Positions 28,299-36,660 of a DNA stretch of 36,913 nt are shown here, in pieces. Positions within the stretch are counted from its first letter, which is position 1. The number at the start of each line of letters is the position of its first letter. The position numbers were made by a program, and so were the translations under genes. Under the pieces are notes generated by a model. That model did no database searches, had not been told where the DNA came from, and saw only the letters and a list, made by a program, of their open reading frames with translations. The stretch lies in the NCBI GenBank assembly GCA_016783665.1, contig JADHWC010000015.1, forward strand, positions 1-36,913, given 5' to 3'. This DNA comes from Fidelibacterota bacterium (GTDB taxonomy: Bacteria > Fidelibacterota > UBA2242).

Positions 28299-29062
28299 AA
28301 CGGCAAATGCAATCCTAATTGAATGCAACCTGAATTAAGTTCAATGGAATATTGTAATTCAGTTGCGTGTTGCCTGATAAAGCTGCGCCCGATCATTATT
28401 CCCAGAAGCGCCCCGCTGACCACGTCGGAAAGATAGTGTTTATTATCATTAATCCGGCTGGACGCGACCAATGCCGCCATACCATATGCAAAGCAGCCCG
28501 GATATTTACCATATAAATATTTTATTACCGCCGCCAATGCAAAAGCAGATGATGTATGTCCGGATGGGTAGGACCGGTATCCCTTTCCGTTTGGTCTTTG
28601 GCGATGCGAAATTGTTTTGATGATCGAAGTTACCTTGCTGGTCGTTAATATTGATTCGATTAATAACCCTGTATTTGAAAGTGTTCTTTGCCAGGATTGA
28701 TCTGTAATTATACCGGTAGTAATAATTACGGCTAATGTTGTGTAATATCCCCAGCGGTGACCATAGAGATCGCCGATCCGGGAGATATTATCGGAATAAA
28801 ATCCGTGTCTCTGAGCATAATTTTGAACCTGGTTATCGAGGAGCATGGAAATTGGAATTAGAACAGAACCTGCGATTAAAATTGGTTTCTGATATTTTGT
28901 ATCCCAGGTATTCCGTATTCCCTGGTAATAATGGGATAGATACCCTCTTAGCCGATTATCAGTCTGGTTTGAGAATGGTTGTTGGGCACGAAGAGCGCTT
29001 ACCAGAAATAGGGTACAAAGGAGCGCACATAACACTTTTCTGTATTTTAATCTAACCATCAT
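28295..29062 (-). CDS. PAP2-family (type 2 phosphatidic acid phosphatase) membrane protein
   Basis: The 255-residue protein has a signal-like N-terminus (ALRAQ) and several hydrophobic helices. The three-part phosphatase signature is complete: K149-x6-R156-P157, PSGH (166-169), and S202-R203-x5-H209-x3-D213. PAP2 enzymes dephosphorylate lipid phosphates such as undecaprenyl pyrophosphate or phosphatidic acid on the outer face of membranes; the substrate here is unknown. ATG codons at 29062 and 29059 are both possible. It follows the UROD-like gene by 30 bp and overlaps the methyltransferase gene, though no functional link to either is obvious. Confidence 0.9.
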   Translation of the reverse strand: MMVRLKYRKVLCALLCTLFLVSALRAQQPFSNQTDNRLRGYLSHYYQGIRNTWDTKYQKPILIAGSVLIPISMLLDNQVQNYAQRHGFYSDNISRIGDLYGHRWGYYTTLAVIITTGIITDQSWQRTLSNTGLLIESILTTSKVTSIIKTISHRQRPNGKGYRSYPSGHTSSAFALAAVIKYLYGKYPGCFAYGMAALVASSRINDNKHYLSDVVSGALLGIMIGRSFIRQHATELQYSIELNSGCIQLGLHLPL

Positions 29063-29092
29063 ATATTGCGTAAATCCTGATTTGTGGAGTCG

Positions 29093-30121
29093 TTATCTGC
29101 CGAATTCCTTCGCTGCTTCCAGCATGGCGATGTAGTTTTCATATTTTACATAATCGGGTATGCTGTTCCCGGAACCGACGCAATATCCCCCATTGTAAGC
29201 GGCTTCTTTAATATTTTTGCGCACCTGTTCCCGGACTTGTTCTGTCGAACCGCGTGCCAAGAGATCCACATCGACATGTCCAATGAGGCATAAACGGTCT
29301 CCATAACGCTGCTTTACCTCGGCAATTGTCATAGCTTGAGGTTCAATCGGGTGAAGCGCATCCACGCCACAATCGATGATATCATCCATAACATCAAACA
29401 GTAAACCATCCGTGTGATAGATCAATGACTTATTTGCAGATTTTGCCATATCTCCGATTTTCTTCAGCCACGGAAAAAAATATGTCCGTAATACGGCGGG
29501 TGATATCATCAGACCGGTAACGTAAGCAATATCGTCGCTATACCAAATCACATCAACGGCATCACTTTCGGCAAAATATTCAAACATGCTCAGAACCAGA
29601 TTTCCGATTTTATCAAATAGGGCATCAAGCAATTCCGGGTTGTCGAATATTGCATAGGAGAATTGTTCAAAACCCATCAAGTCCCAAACCATGGTAAAAA
29701 TATCACCATATTGTCCGATAACGCCCATACCTTCCGGGAGTAGTTCCCGGACTTTTTCAAAATTTGAATAATCAAAATCTTCTTTTTTTGGAAAAATGTA
29801 GTTCTCAAAATCATCCAAACCGGTGATAATACCTTTGCCTTCGGTCGCCCAATTCCGGGATACGGTGCCATCATCATCTAGTGTGGAATTTTCATTATCC
29901 TGGAGAAAAAGTTTGCCTGGATTGAAATCGGCAATGGGTTGTAATTTAATGTAATCGTATCCGGCTTTATACCAGAAATCCACATCATCTTTCAGGGATT
30001 TTACAGGTCTGCCGAGCAACCGTTCTTTCATGATTGGATGAATTCCCAACTCGGCAATCGGTACATAACCGGCTTTGCCTCTTTTCAGGGTTAACTTGAA
30101 TTGCTCAATGTTCGGATTCAT
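29093..30121 (-). CDS. Uroporphyrinogen decarboxylase (URO-D) family protein, not HemE
   Basis: This 342-residue TIM-barrel protein has the URO-D C-terminal pattern HPIEPQAMTIAEVKQRYGD, LIGHVDVDLLARG and the SGNSIPDYV segment. The N-terminal arginine-rich motif of true HemE (RQAGR) is absent, so it is unlikely to be a haem enzyme. Related proteins are corrinoid-dependent methyltransferases (MtaA/MtbA/CmuA), which bind zinc through an HxC motif. Here the equivalent is HTDG (236-239) without the cysteine, so the metal site, if any, differs. It is the first gene of a minus-strand operon that ends with a homocysteine methyltransferase-like gene. Confidence 0.85.
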   Translation of the reverse strand: MNPNIEQFKLTLKRGKAGYVPIAELGIHPIMKERLLGRPVKSLKDDVDFWYKAGYDYIKLQPIADFNPGKLFLQDNENSTLDDDGTVSRNWATEGKGIITGLDDFENYIFPKKEDFDYSNFEKVRELLPEGMGVIGQYGDIFTMVWDLMGFEQFSYAIFDNPELLDALFDKIGNLVLSMFEYFAESDAVDVIWYSDDIAYVTGLMISPAVLRTYFFPWLKKIGDMAKSANKSLIYHTDGLLFDVMDDIIDCGVDALHPIEPQAMTIAEVKQRYGDRLCLIGHVDVDLLARGSTEQVREQVRKNIKEAAYNGGYCVGSGNSIPDYVKYENYIAMLEAAKEFGR

Positions 30122-30283
30122 AAAAACCTCTTGCTATCCCGTGAATTAATCACTAACAAACGTCTCAATTTAAACTTTTTATCTTAGCTCTGCACTATTA
30201 TTTTACGATTTTGGATTGTAACTTACACTGATGATTGAAATGAAATTTGTGTTAAATACTTTACATCCACTTGTTTAGTGAAT
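30122..30283. promoter_or_regulatory. Divergent intergenic region between the UROD-like gene and gmhB
   Basis: This 162-bp AT-rich region lies between divergently transcribed operons and should hold both promoters. I see no strong consensus boxes. TTGAAA (30235-30240) with TACTTT (30257-30262) is a weak possibility for gmhB. No hairpin or small gene is evident. Confidence 0.35.
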
Positions 30284-30853
30284 ATGAATAGTAACAGAGC
30301 CGTTTTTCTTGATCGGGACGGGACCTTAAATGAAGATAATGTCGAATATATTAAATCCATGGATGAATTTCGCCTGTTTGAGTTTACACCCCTAGCATTG
30401 AGAATTTTCAAGCGGCTTGGTTTTAAGTGTATATTAATTACCAATCAATCGGCAATCGGACGGGATTTGACCAGTCGCGAGGCTATTGAAAATATCCATG
30501 AAAGATTGAAAAATACTGTTGAGCAATCAAAAGGTTCGCTCGACGGAATTTATTATTGTCCGCACAAGCCAGACGAAGAGTGTGATTGCCGAAAGCCTAA
30601 AACCGGAAATATAGAAAAAGCGATTGCAGATTTTCATATCGATCCGGCAGTATCCTATTTTATCGGAGATTCTCAGAAAGATATCCGGACAGGCGCAGCC
30701 GTCGGTTGTAAGACCGTGCTGGTAAGAACCGGCGTGAATCCGCCATCGTTGCAGATAATCCAAACCTGGGAACCACGACCTGACTTTGTGGCGGAGAATA
30801 TTCTGGAAGCAGCTCAAATAATTGAATGTTTAGAAAGAAGTCGAAAGAGATGA
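30284..30853 (+). CDS. gmhB: D-glycero-beta-D-manno-heptose 1,7-bisphosphate 7-phosphatase
   Basis: GmhB is a HAD-IIIA phosphatase in ADP-heptose synthesis for LPS core. With ATG 30284 it has 189 residues; an in-frame GTG at 30278 is an alternative, and neither has a clear ribosome-binding site. The HAD motifs are FLDRDGT (D10, D12), LITNQS and a late GDSQKDIRTG. The zinc-binding insert CPHKPDEECDCRKPK is the GmhB hallmark separating it from histidinol phosphatases, although these two are close relatives. rfaE1 is encoded 3 kb away. It overlaps ddl by ATGA. Confidence 0.9.
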   Translation: MNSNRAVFLDRDGTLNEDNVEYIKSMDEFRLFEFTPLALRIFKRLGFKCILITNQSAIGRDLTSREAIENIHERLKNTVEQSKGSLDGIYYCPHKPDEECDCRKPKTGNIEKAIADFHIDPAVSYFIGDSQKDIRTGAAVGCKTVLVRTGVNPPSLQIIQTWEPRPDFVAENILEAAQIIECLERSRKR

Positions 30854-31854
30854 AAATAGTGGTTATTATGGGGGGCACTTCATCTGAGCGGGAAGTCTCC
30901 TTCTTAAGCGGTACAAATATTGTCTCTGCTCTAAAAGAGAACGGACATGACGTTATCCCCATCGATACAGTTTTACCAATTGAGCAGATTGACCATCCGG
31001 TTGAGCTTACACCCCTACTAATCAATGATGGTGATAAGAATTTGATATATCTGCTGACTCATCCCCAAATACAGTCAGCTGATTTTATTTTTAATGCGCT
31101 TCACGGAGGAAGTGGTGAGAATGGTGTAGTCCAGGGTATTCTGCAGACTCTGGGGTATTCGTTTAACGGTTCCAGCGCTGAAGGTTGTGCGATAGCCATG
31201 GATAAAATCATAAGCAAAATGATTTTTGAAAAAAACGGCATCCCGACGCCGGAATGGCTGTACTTTGAGCGTAACGGAGGATTGAATTACCAAAAGATTA
31301 TTGATACGATTCTACAGAAGTTTTCATTGCCACTGGTGATCAAACCCGGACATGAAGGATCAACTGTCGGATTGACGGTTGTGCAAAAAGAAGATCAGAT
31401 TCGGTCTGCTATCGACGAAGCTTTAAAATATAATTCTGTGTTTCTGGTGGAAGAATATATTGACGGTCGGGAACTGACGGCTTCTGTCCTGGGAGGCCAG
31501 GCGTTGCCGGTTGTAGAGATTCGACCTAAACATGGTATTTATGATTACGAATGTAAATACACGAGCGGTATGAGCGAGTATGAGGTTCCGGCAAGCTTGG
31601 ATTCGTTTCTGGCGGAATCCATTCAGAAAACTACAGTTGAAGCCTTCAATCTCCTGCGATGTTCCGGATATGGCAGAATGGACTTGCGGCTCAGCGCTGA
31701 TAATAAACCATTTTTTCTGGAAATGAATACACTTCCGGGAATGACGACAACCAGCCTGGTGCCGAAGGCTGCTAAAGCCGCAGGATGGAACTTTGGGGAC
31801 TTATTAGAAGAGATTATACGGCTTGGATTAACTAATCAGACGTCTTCCAAATAA
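30850..31854 (+). CDS. ddl: D-alanine-D-alanine ligase
   Basis: Ddl joins two D-alanines for peptidoglycan in an ATP-grasp reaction. I chose ATG 30850 (ATGA overlap with gmhB, preceded by GAAAGAG) because it places the conserved KIVVIMGGTSSEREVS at the very N-terminus. The resulting length is 334 residues. Other motifs are LHGGSGENG, NGSSAEGCAIAMDK, EEYIDGRELT and GRMDLRL...FLEMNTLPGMT. The omega-loop pair KY (in ECKYTSG) is that of D-Ala-D-Ala, not D-lactate, ligases. Confidence 0.96.
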   Translation: MKIVVIMGGTSSEREVSFLSGTNIVSALKENGHDVIPIDTVLPIEQIDHPVELTPLLINDGDKNLIYLLTHPQIQSADFIFNALHGGSGENGVVQGILQTLGYSFNGSSAEGCAIAMDKIISKMIFEKNGIPTPEWLYFERNGGLNYQKIIDTILQKFSLPLVIKPGHEGSTVGLTVVQKEDQIRSAIDEALKYNSVFLVEEYIDGRELTASVLGGQALPVVEIRPKHGIYDYECKYTSGMSEYEVPASLDSFLAESIQKTTVEAFNLLRCSGYGRMDLRLSADNKPFFLEMNTLPGMTTTSLVPKAAKAAGWNFGDLLEEIIRLGLTNQTSSK

Positions 31855-32435
31855 TGAATAATTTATCCGAAAACAGCGTTCCGGCCATTAGCGTTTATGA
31901 TATACCACGATGGTATGCCGTCTATACAAGATCCCGTCACGAAAAGAAAGTACTCGAGAATCTGCAAAATATAAATATTGAAGCTTATGTTCCGTTGATA
32001 AAAGAATATCACCAGTGGAGCGACCGGAAAAAATTAGTGGAAGTCCCGCTTATCCGGAGTTATGTGTTCGTTCGTATCCCGGCTAAGAATGCACTCTATG
32101 TTCTCGAAACCTATGGAATTGTCCGCTTTGTGATGTTTCAAAAAGTACTGGCTGCGATTCCGGACTTTCAGATCGATGCGTTAAAGAGTACTGTTGACAT
32201 TGGATTGAAGTTAGAGTCTCATAAATATTTCAAAACCGGTCAGACGGTTGAAGTGGCTAATGGACCCCTTAAAGGAATCATTGGAAAAATACAACGGGTT
32301 GAAAACGACGATCGATTTGTTATTTCATTGGATGCTATCCAGGCATCGTATGTTGTCCGGGTTGATCCAGCCTTGTTAAAACCTGTAAGCGATGATAAAA
32401 AGAAAACCAGGATTTCTTTACCGTTAGGGATGTAA
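31854..32435 (+). CDS. UpxY/NusG-like transcription antitermination protein
   Basis: The 193-residue protein has a NusG N-terminal domain (about 15-110) starting RWYAVYTRSRHEKKVLENL, with LIRSYVFVRIP, and a C-terminal KOW domain (FKTGQTVEVANGPLKGIIGKI). These are paralogues of NusG that bind RNA polymerase. UpxY in Bacteroides and LoaP/RfaH elsewhere let polymerase read through long polysaccharide operons. Its start shares one base with the ddl stop and cysS follows after 2 bp, so it is inside an operon rather than at the head of one. General NusG is unlikely because that gene normally lies in the secE-rpl cluster. Its target operon is not identifiable here. Confidence 0.88.
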   Translation: MNNLSENSVPAISVYDIPRWYAVYTRSRHEKKVLENLQNINIEAYVPLIKEYHQWSDRKKLVEVPLIRSYVFVRIPAKNALYVLETYGIVRFVMFQKVLAAIPDFQIDALKSTVDIGLKLESHKYFKTGQTVEVANGPLKGIIGKIQRVENDDRFVISLDAIQASYVVRVDPALLKPVSDDKKKTRISLPLGM

Positions 32436-32437
32436 TT

Positions 32438-33841
32438 ATGCCGACCCGTTTTTACAACACTATGACCCGAAAAAAAGAGGAGTTCAAACCGATTAAGCCC
32501 GGTGTAGTTAGAATGTACACCTGCGGACCGACGGTATATAACTTTGCGCATATCGGGAATTTCAGGGCTTATATTTTTGAAGACCTCTTGCGACGATATT
32601 TGAAGTTCAAAGGATATGATGTTACTCAGGTCATGAATATCACGGATGTGGATGACAAGATCATCCGCGATTCCAATGAGACCAAAATTCCGATTGCAGA
32701 ATATACCAAACCCTACCGGGACGCATTTTTTGAAGACCTCGATGCTCTGGGAATCGAACGGGCGGAATATTATCCGGCAGCAACTGATCATATTCCCGAA
32801 ATGGTTCAGTTAGTTCAAATTCTTCTCGAAAAAGGAATCGGCTACCGATCCGATGACGGGTCTGTATATTTTAAAGTTTCGGCGTATCCCGGTTACGGTA
32901 AACTGGCGCATCTGAATATTGGCGAAATGCACCAGGGGTCAAGAGTTCAGAGTGACGAATATGAGAAGGAAGAGATCCGGGATTTTGCGCTCTGGAAAAG
33001 CTGGAAGGAAGAGGACGGCGAAGTTTATTGGAAAACTGAATTAGGCAAGGGGCGTCCCGGCTGGCATATCGAATGTTCGGCTATGAGCACGAAATATCTC
33101 GGCAACCATTTCGACATTCATACCGGCGGTGTGGATAATATCTTTCCCCATCATGAGAACGAAATCGCTCAGAGTGAAGCAGCGACAGGAGAGAAATTTG
33201 TAAATTACTGGCTGCATTGCGAACATCTGATGGTGGAGGGTGATAAAATGAGTAAGTCGGCAGGAAATTTTTACCGGCTCCGGGAATTGCTCGATAAAGG
33301 TATTGATCCAGCGGCGATCCGGTACACGTTGCTGAGCTCTCATTACCGCCAGAAACTGAATTTCACCTTTGATAAATTAGAGGCAGCCGGTAAAAGCATT
33401 ACCCGCTTACGCGATTTCAAAAAATCTCTCAGTGGCGAGTTTAAAAAAGGTCAGTTGCAAGTAAATGATATTATTGAAAAATATCTCGCTGAGTTTGAGT
33501 CGGCGCTGGATGACGATCTGAATATCTCCGGGGCGCTGGGCGCGGTCTTTTCATTGATGCATGAAATTAATGTGTTCCGGCAAGGTACCGAACTTTGCAG
33601 CGAAGATGCATGTGTAGTTCTGAAAACTCTTGAAAAAATCGATTCAATTCTGAATGTTCTCACGGAAGAGAAAGAGAAACTCTCCGACGAGGAGACGCAG
33701 CTCATTGAAGCACGGGCAACTGCCCGCAAAGAGCGCAACTGGGCGGAGGCGGACCGGATTCGTGATCAACTATTAAATTTTGGAATCATTCTGGAAGACA
33801 CGCCGCAGGGGACGGTGTGGAAGCGGAAGATTAAGACGTGA
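32438..33841 (+). CDS. cysS: Cysteinyl-tRNA synthetase
   Basis: This class I synthetase of 467 residues has C29 in the zinc site (YTCGPTVY), the HIGN nucleotide-binding motif (38-41), GRPGWHIECSAM and HTGGVDNIFPHHENE, and KMSKS (270-274). The C-terminal part is an alpha-helical anticodon-binding region ending TVWKRK, the normal terminus. The gene closes the gmhB-ddl-upxY-cysS operon. A weak hairpin (33853-33874) follows the stop, with no T run. Confidence 0.98.
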   Translation: MPTRFYNTMTRKKEEFKPIKPGVVRMYTCGPTVYNFAHIGNFRAYIFEDLLRRYLKFKGYDVTQVMNITDVDDKIIRDSNETKIPIAEYTKPYRDAFFEDLDALGIERAEYYPAATDHIPEMVQLVQILLEKGIGYRSDDGSVYFKVSAYPGYGKLAHLNIGEMHQGSRVQSDEYEKEEIRDFALWKSWKEEDGEVYWKTELGKGRPGWHIECSAMSTKYLGNHFDIHTGGVDNIFPHHENEIAQSEAATGEKFVNYWLHCEHLMVEGDKMSKSAGNFYRLRELLDKGIDPAAIRYTLLSSHYRQKLNFTFDKLEAAGKSITRLRDFKKSLSGEFKKGQLQVNDIIEKYLAEFESALDDDLNISGALGAVFSLMHEINVFRQGTELCSEDACVVLKTLEKIDSILNVLTEEKEKLSDEETQLIEARATARKERNWAEADRIRDQLLNFGIILEDTPQGTVWKRKIKT

Positions 33842-33896
33842 TATTGATTACATCTCGCCACGGGAGCGGTGAGACGAAATACCAAATATAATTCTA

Positions 33897-34883
33897 CTAA
33901 ATATTGTAATTACTGAATATCTCATCAATGGTGACGGTAGCGGTACCAATTTTACCGACAACCACGCCGGATGCCAGGTTGGCGGCTTTTGCGGCTGTGA
34001 ACCAATCGTTGGATACGATCAATCCCGCAGTAAATGCCGCGATGAAGGTGTCGCCGGCGCCGCTAACGTCATAGACTTCCCGGGCTTTCGTCGGAATGAC
34101 TAAACTTTCCCGGTTTTCATCCAGAATAAAAACACCATCCTCGCCGAGAGTGATGACAATTCCCTTCAGCTGCAAATCGGCAACCAGTTTGCGGGCGTAT
34201 TGTTCGATCTCATCGTCTGATAATTCAGGATGCCGGACGGCATTGGCAAATTCTTTGCGGTTTGGTTTGATGGCGGTTGCTCCGTGATACTTTTTGTAGT
34301 CGTATCCCTTGGGATCGATAATAACAGGTTTATCCGGGAAGATTTTCAGTATCTCTGCGATTAATTCATCTGTGAGAAGACCTTTTCTATAGTCGGATAA
34401 AATAACTCCGTCATATACTCCGGCATTTTGTCGAATATCCTTTAACAGACGATTTGAAATATCGATTGGGACAGGTTCTCGATTTTCTTCATCGATTCGA
34501 ACCAGTTGCTGATGCTGGGCGATGATCCTGGATTTTACGGTGGTTTGACGATTGTCTATTTCTCTTAAAAGCGGTAATATCTGTTTCTGGTGACATAATT
34601 CCAATAAAATATCTTGATAACCGTCCTTGCCGCAGATTCCGGCCAGGGTTACTTTTGTTCCGAGACCGGCAAGGTTAGCCGCTACATTTCCGGCTCCTCC
34701 CAGGCGGCTTTCCTTTTTATCGACATTAATGACCGGCACCGGCGCTTCCGGAGATATTCGATTAACGGAACCCCAGATGTAATGATCCAGAATAAGATCG
34801 CCTGCAATCAGAAGATGCAGCGACGAAAAATCATTAAAAAGTGAACGCATAGCGTCTTTGGAAATGTTATGATAAGGTGACAT
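33897..34883 (-). CDS. rfaE1: D-glycero-beta-D-manno-heptose-7-phosphate kinase (HldE domain I type)
   Basis: RfaE1 phosphorylates heptose 7-phosphate at C1 in ADP-heptose synthesis. The 328-residue PfkB-family protein has the RfaE signature DHYIWGSVNRISPEAPVP, GGAGNVA (62-68), and the catalytic DVSGAGDTF with base D278. It ends after the kinase domain, so the cytidylyl/adenylyl-transferase half fused to it in E. coli HldE must be a separate gene elsewhere. It lies 8 bp downstream of the epimerase gene on the same strand. gmhB, the next enzyme of the pathway, is 3 kb away. Confidence 0.93.
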   Translation of the reverse strand: MSPYHNISKDAMRSLFNDFSSLHLLIAGDLILDHYIWGSVNRISPEAPVPVINVDKKESRLGGAGNVAANLAGLGTKVTLAGICGKDGYQDILLELCHQKQILPLLREIDNRQTTVKSRIIAQHQQLVRIDEENREPVPIDISNRLLKDIRQNAGVYDGVILSDYRKGLLTDELIAEILKIFPDKPVIIDPKGYDYKKYHGATAIKPNRKEFANAVRHPELSDDEIEQYARKLVADLQLKGIVITLGEDGVFILDENRESLVIPTKAREVYDVSGAGDTFIAAFTAGLIVSNDWFTAAKAANLASGVVVGKIGTATVTIDEIFSNYNI

Positions 34884-34891
34884 AGGATTCT

Positions 34892-35848
34892 CTAAGTTGT
34901 TTTATAATAATTTTTATACCAATCAACGAAACGCTTTATTCCCACTTCAATTGTTGTAGTTGGTTCAAAGCCCAATTTTTCCCAGGCATGGTCAATATCG
35001 GCAAAGGTTTCGGGAACGTCGCCGGGTTGAATCGGCAGGAAATTGATTTCGGCTTTTTTACCGAGGTTTTCTTCGATCAGTCCAATGAAATCCATCAGGT
35101 TTTCGCTGCGATGATTGCCGAGATTAAAAACTTCATAATCGAATGGATGATTCAGTGCGGAAACAACTCCGCTGATAATATCATCGATATATGTAAAATC
35201 CCGTTTCATGTTGCCGTGATTATACACTTCGATAGGTTCACCGGCGAGAATTTTCTTTGTGAAAATAAACAGCGCCATATCAGGTCGTCCATAAGGTCCG
35301 TAAATGGTAAAAAACCGCAGTCCTGTCGTCGGTAATTTATACAGATGGGAATAGGTGTGGGCAATAAGTTCGTTGGCTTTTTTCGAAGCGGCGTAGAGTG
35401 AAATCGGATGGTCGACATTATCTGAAGTGGAAAACGGCAATTTCTTGTTATTACCATAAACACTTGAACTGGAAGCATAGACAAAATTCTCGATCTTGGC
35501 ACGTTTGGATAATTCAATGATATTAAGAAATCCCTCTATATTGGATTTCTGGTATGCAAAGGGATTAGTTAGCGAATAGCGTACTCCCGCCTGGGCGGCG
35601 AGGTTACAGACTTTTTTAATGGAGTGATTTTTAAACACTATTTCAAGAGCATCGAAATCACAGAGGTTTTTCCTGTAAAAAGTAAAATAATCGAATTCTT
35701 GGAGAATTTTAAGACGGGCTTCCTTCAGTGTCGGATCATAATAGTTATTGACACTATCGTAACCAATGACTTCGATGCCATCTTCGAGTAGTTTTTTACT
35801 GAGGTGAAATCCGATAAATCCTGCTGAACCGGTGACTAAAATTGACAT
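34892..35848 (-). CDS. NAD-dependent epimerase, UDP-glucuronate 4-epimerase (CapI/GAE) type
   Basis: This 318-residue extended SDR enzyme has the Rossmann motif GSAGFIG (7-13), the serine of ASSSSVYG and Y152-x3-K156 (YAASK). The segment GLRFFTIYGPYGRPDMALF and KRDFTYIDDI strongly favour UDP-glucuronate 4-epimerases over GalE, so the likely product is UDP-galacturonate for LPS or capsule. It is slightly shorter than many relatives. It is transcribed with rfaE1, fitting a role in surface polysaccharide. Confidence 0.9.
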   Translation of the reverse strand: MSILVTGSAGFIGFHLSKKLLEDGIEVIGYDSVNNYYDPTLKEARLKILQEFDYFTFYRKNLCDFDALEIVFKNHSIKKVCNLAAQAGVRYSLTNPFAYQKSNIEGFLNIIELSKRAKIENFVYASSSSVYGNNKKLPFSTSDNVDHPISLYAASKKANELIAHTYSHLYKLPTTGLRFFTIYGPYGRPDMALFIFTKKILAGEPIEVYNHGNMKRDFTYIDDIISGVVSALNHPFDYEVFNLGNHRSENLMDFIGLIEENLGKKAEINFLPIQPGDVPETFADIDHAWEKLGFEPTTTIEVGIKRFVDWYKNYYKTT

Positions 35849-35936
35849 ATTTTTTCCTGCTCTAATAGAATAACAATAGTAAACTTATAAATTTCCGACT
35901 ATAAATAAAAATTTCTTTTTTGGTAGAATTTTTCTA

Positions 35937-35964
35937 TTGATATCTAAAAATTATGTATTAAATT
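35937..35964 (+). promoter_or_regulatory. Candidate promoter of the tRNA-tuf operon
   Basis: TTGATA (35937-35942, 5 of 6 to TTGACA) and TAAATT (35959-35964, 4 of 6 to TATAAT) are 16 bp apart, about 105 bp before the first tRNA. The region 35849-36069 is AT-rich and otherwise empty. A second weaker -35-like TTGCCA is at 35989-35994. These are motif matches only. Confidence 0.3.
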
Positions 35965-36069
35965 TCAAGGCTTTTTTAATTTCAGAGTTTGCCACTATAG
36001 TTTGGCGGGAAGAATATCCGGTTTGTCGGGAAGGTTGTGGTTGAGAATCTGCTACCTTGAAAATCGAAC

Positions 36070-36142
36070 GCCACCATAGCTCAGCTGGTAGAGCAGCTGA
36101 TTTGTAATCAGCGGGTCGCGGGTTCGATCCCTGCTGGTGGCT
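36070..36142 (+). tRNA. tRNA-Thr(TGT)
   Basis: The 73-nt gene has acceptor strands GCCACCA/TGGTGGC, a D-arm with AGCTCAGCTGGTAGAGC, anticodon stem GCTGA/TCAGC with loop TTTGTAA (anticodon TGT), and T-loop GGTTCGATCC. CCA is not encoded. It is the counterpart of E. coli thrU. Confidence 0.97.
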
Positions 36143-36306
36143 CAATGAATTGAAAGTGGTTTTTGAAATGGAGATTTGACGATTACCAAGGCCTGGGTGA
36201 CGAGGGGTTTTTTGGGAGAGAGTCTGTGCTTTCGCTATGTCAAATGGTTTACATCTTTCAAAACAGTACATATTTTTCCCCTAAAATACATTCAAAAATA
36301 AGCAAT

Positions 36307-36390
36307 GGGTCGGTGGCCGAGTGGTTAATGGCAGCAGACTGTAAATCTGCCGGCGCAATGCCTACGGTGGTTCAAATCCATCCCGGCCCA
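36307..36390 (+). tRNA. tRNA-Tyr(GTA)
   Basis: This 84-nt class II tRNA has acceptor strands GGGTCGG/CCGGCCC with one G-T pair, anticodon stem GCAGA/TCTGC, loop CTGTAAA (anticodon GTA) and a long variable arm (CGGCGCAATGCCTACGG). CCA is not encoded. It is separated from the first tRNA by an unusually long 164-bp spacer with no visible gene. Confidence 0.97.
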
Positions 36391-36398
36391 CATTCTTT

Positions 36399-36469
36399 GC
36401 GGGTGTAGCTTAGTGGTAAAGCCCCGGCCTTCCAAGCCGGTGACGAGGGTTCAATCCCCTTCACCCGCT
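36399..36469 (+). tRNA. tRNA-Gly(TCC)
   Basis: The 71-nt gene has acceptor strands GCGGGTG/CACCCGC, anticodon stem CCGGC/GCCGG with loop CTTCCAA (anticodon TCC), and T-arm GGGTTCAATCCCC. CCA is not encoded. It follows tRNA-Tyr by 8 bp and matches E. coli glyT in position and anticodon. Confidence 0.97.
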
Positions 36470-36507
36470 CTCTTGAAATTTTGAAGTCAGAATTATGGAT
36501 TATCAAT

Positions 36508-36559
36508 GCCCACGTAGCTCGGTTGGTAGAGCGTCCCGACGGTTCGGGAAGGTCACCGG
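36508..36559 (+). pseudogene. Broken tRNA-Thr copy (5' two-thirds only)
   Basis: Bases 36508-36533 match the first 26 nt of the downstream tRNA-Thr(GGT) at 25 of 26 positions (acceptor 5' strand and D-arm). An anticodon-arm-like hairpin follows (TCCCGACGGTTCGGGA, 36534-36549), but its loop is 6 nt at most instead of 7. The variable region AGGTCACC is kept. The T-loop and the 3' acceptor strand are missing, so it cannot fold as a tRNA. It appears to be a decayed tandem duplicate. Confidence 0.85.
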
Positions 36560-36587
36560 AACCAAAGGAGTAAAATGATTTTTAAAC

Positions 36588-36660
<73 letters not shown>

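Noticed and set aside
29093-30121. HemE (haem biosynthesis uroporphyrinogen decarboxylase)
   Set aside because: The N-terminal RQAGR-type substrate motif of HemE is missing; only the broader family fold is supported.
33853-33874. Terminator after cysS
   Set aside because: A 7-bp stem (TCTCGCC/GGTGAGA) exists but no T run follows; not called.
35951-36408. Open frames covering the tRNA-Thr(TGT) and tRNA-Tyr genes on both strands
   Set aside because: They run through intact tRNA genes and have no protein-family features.
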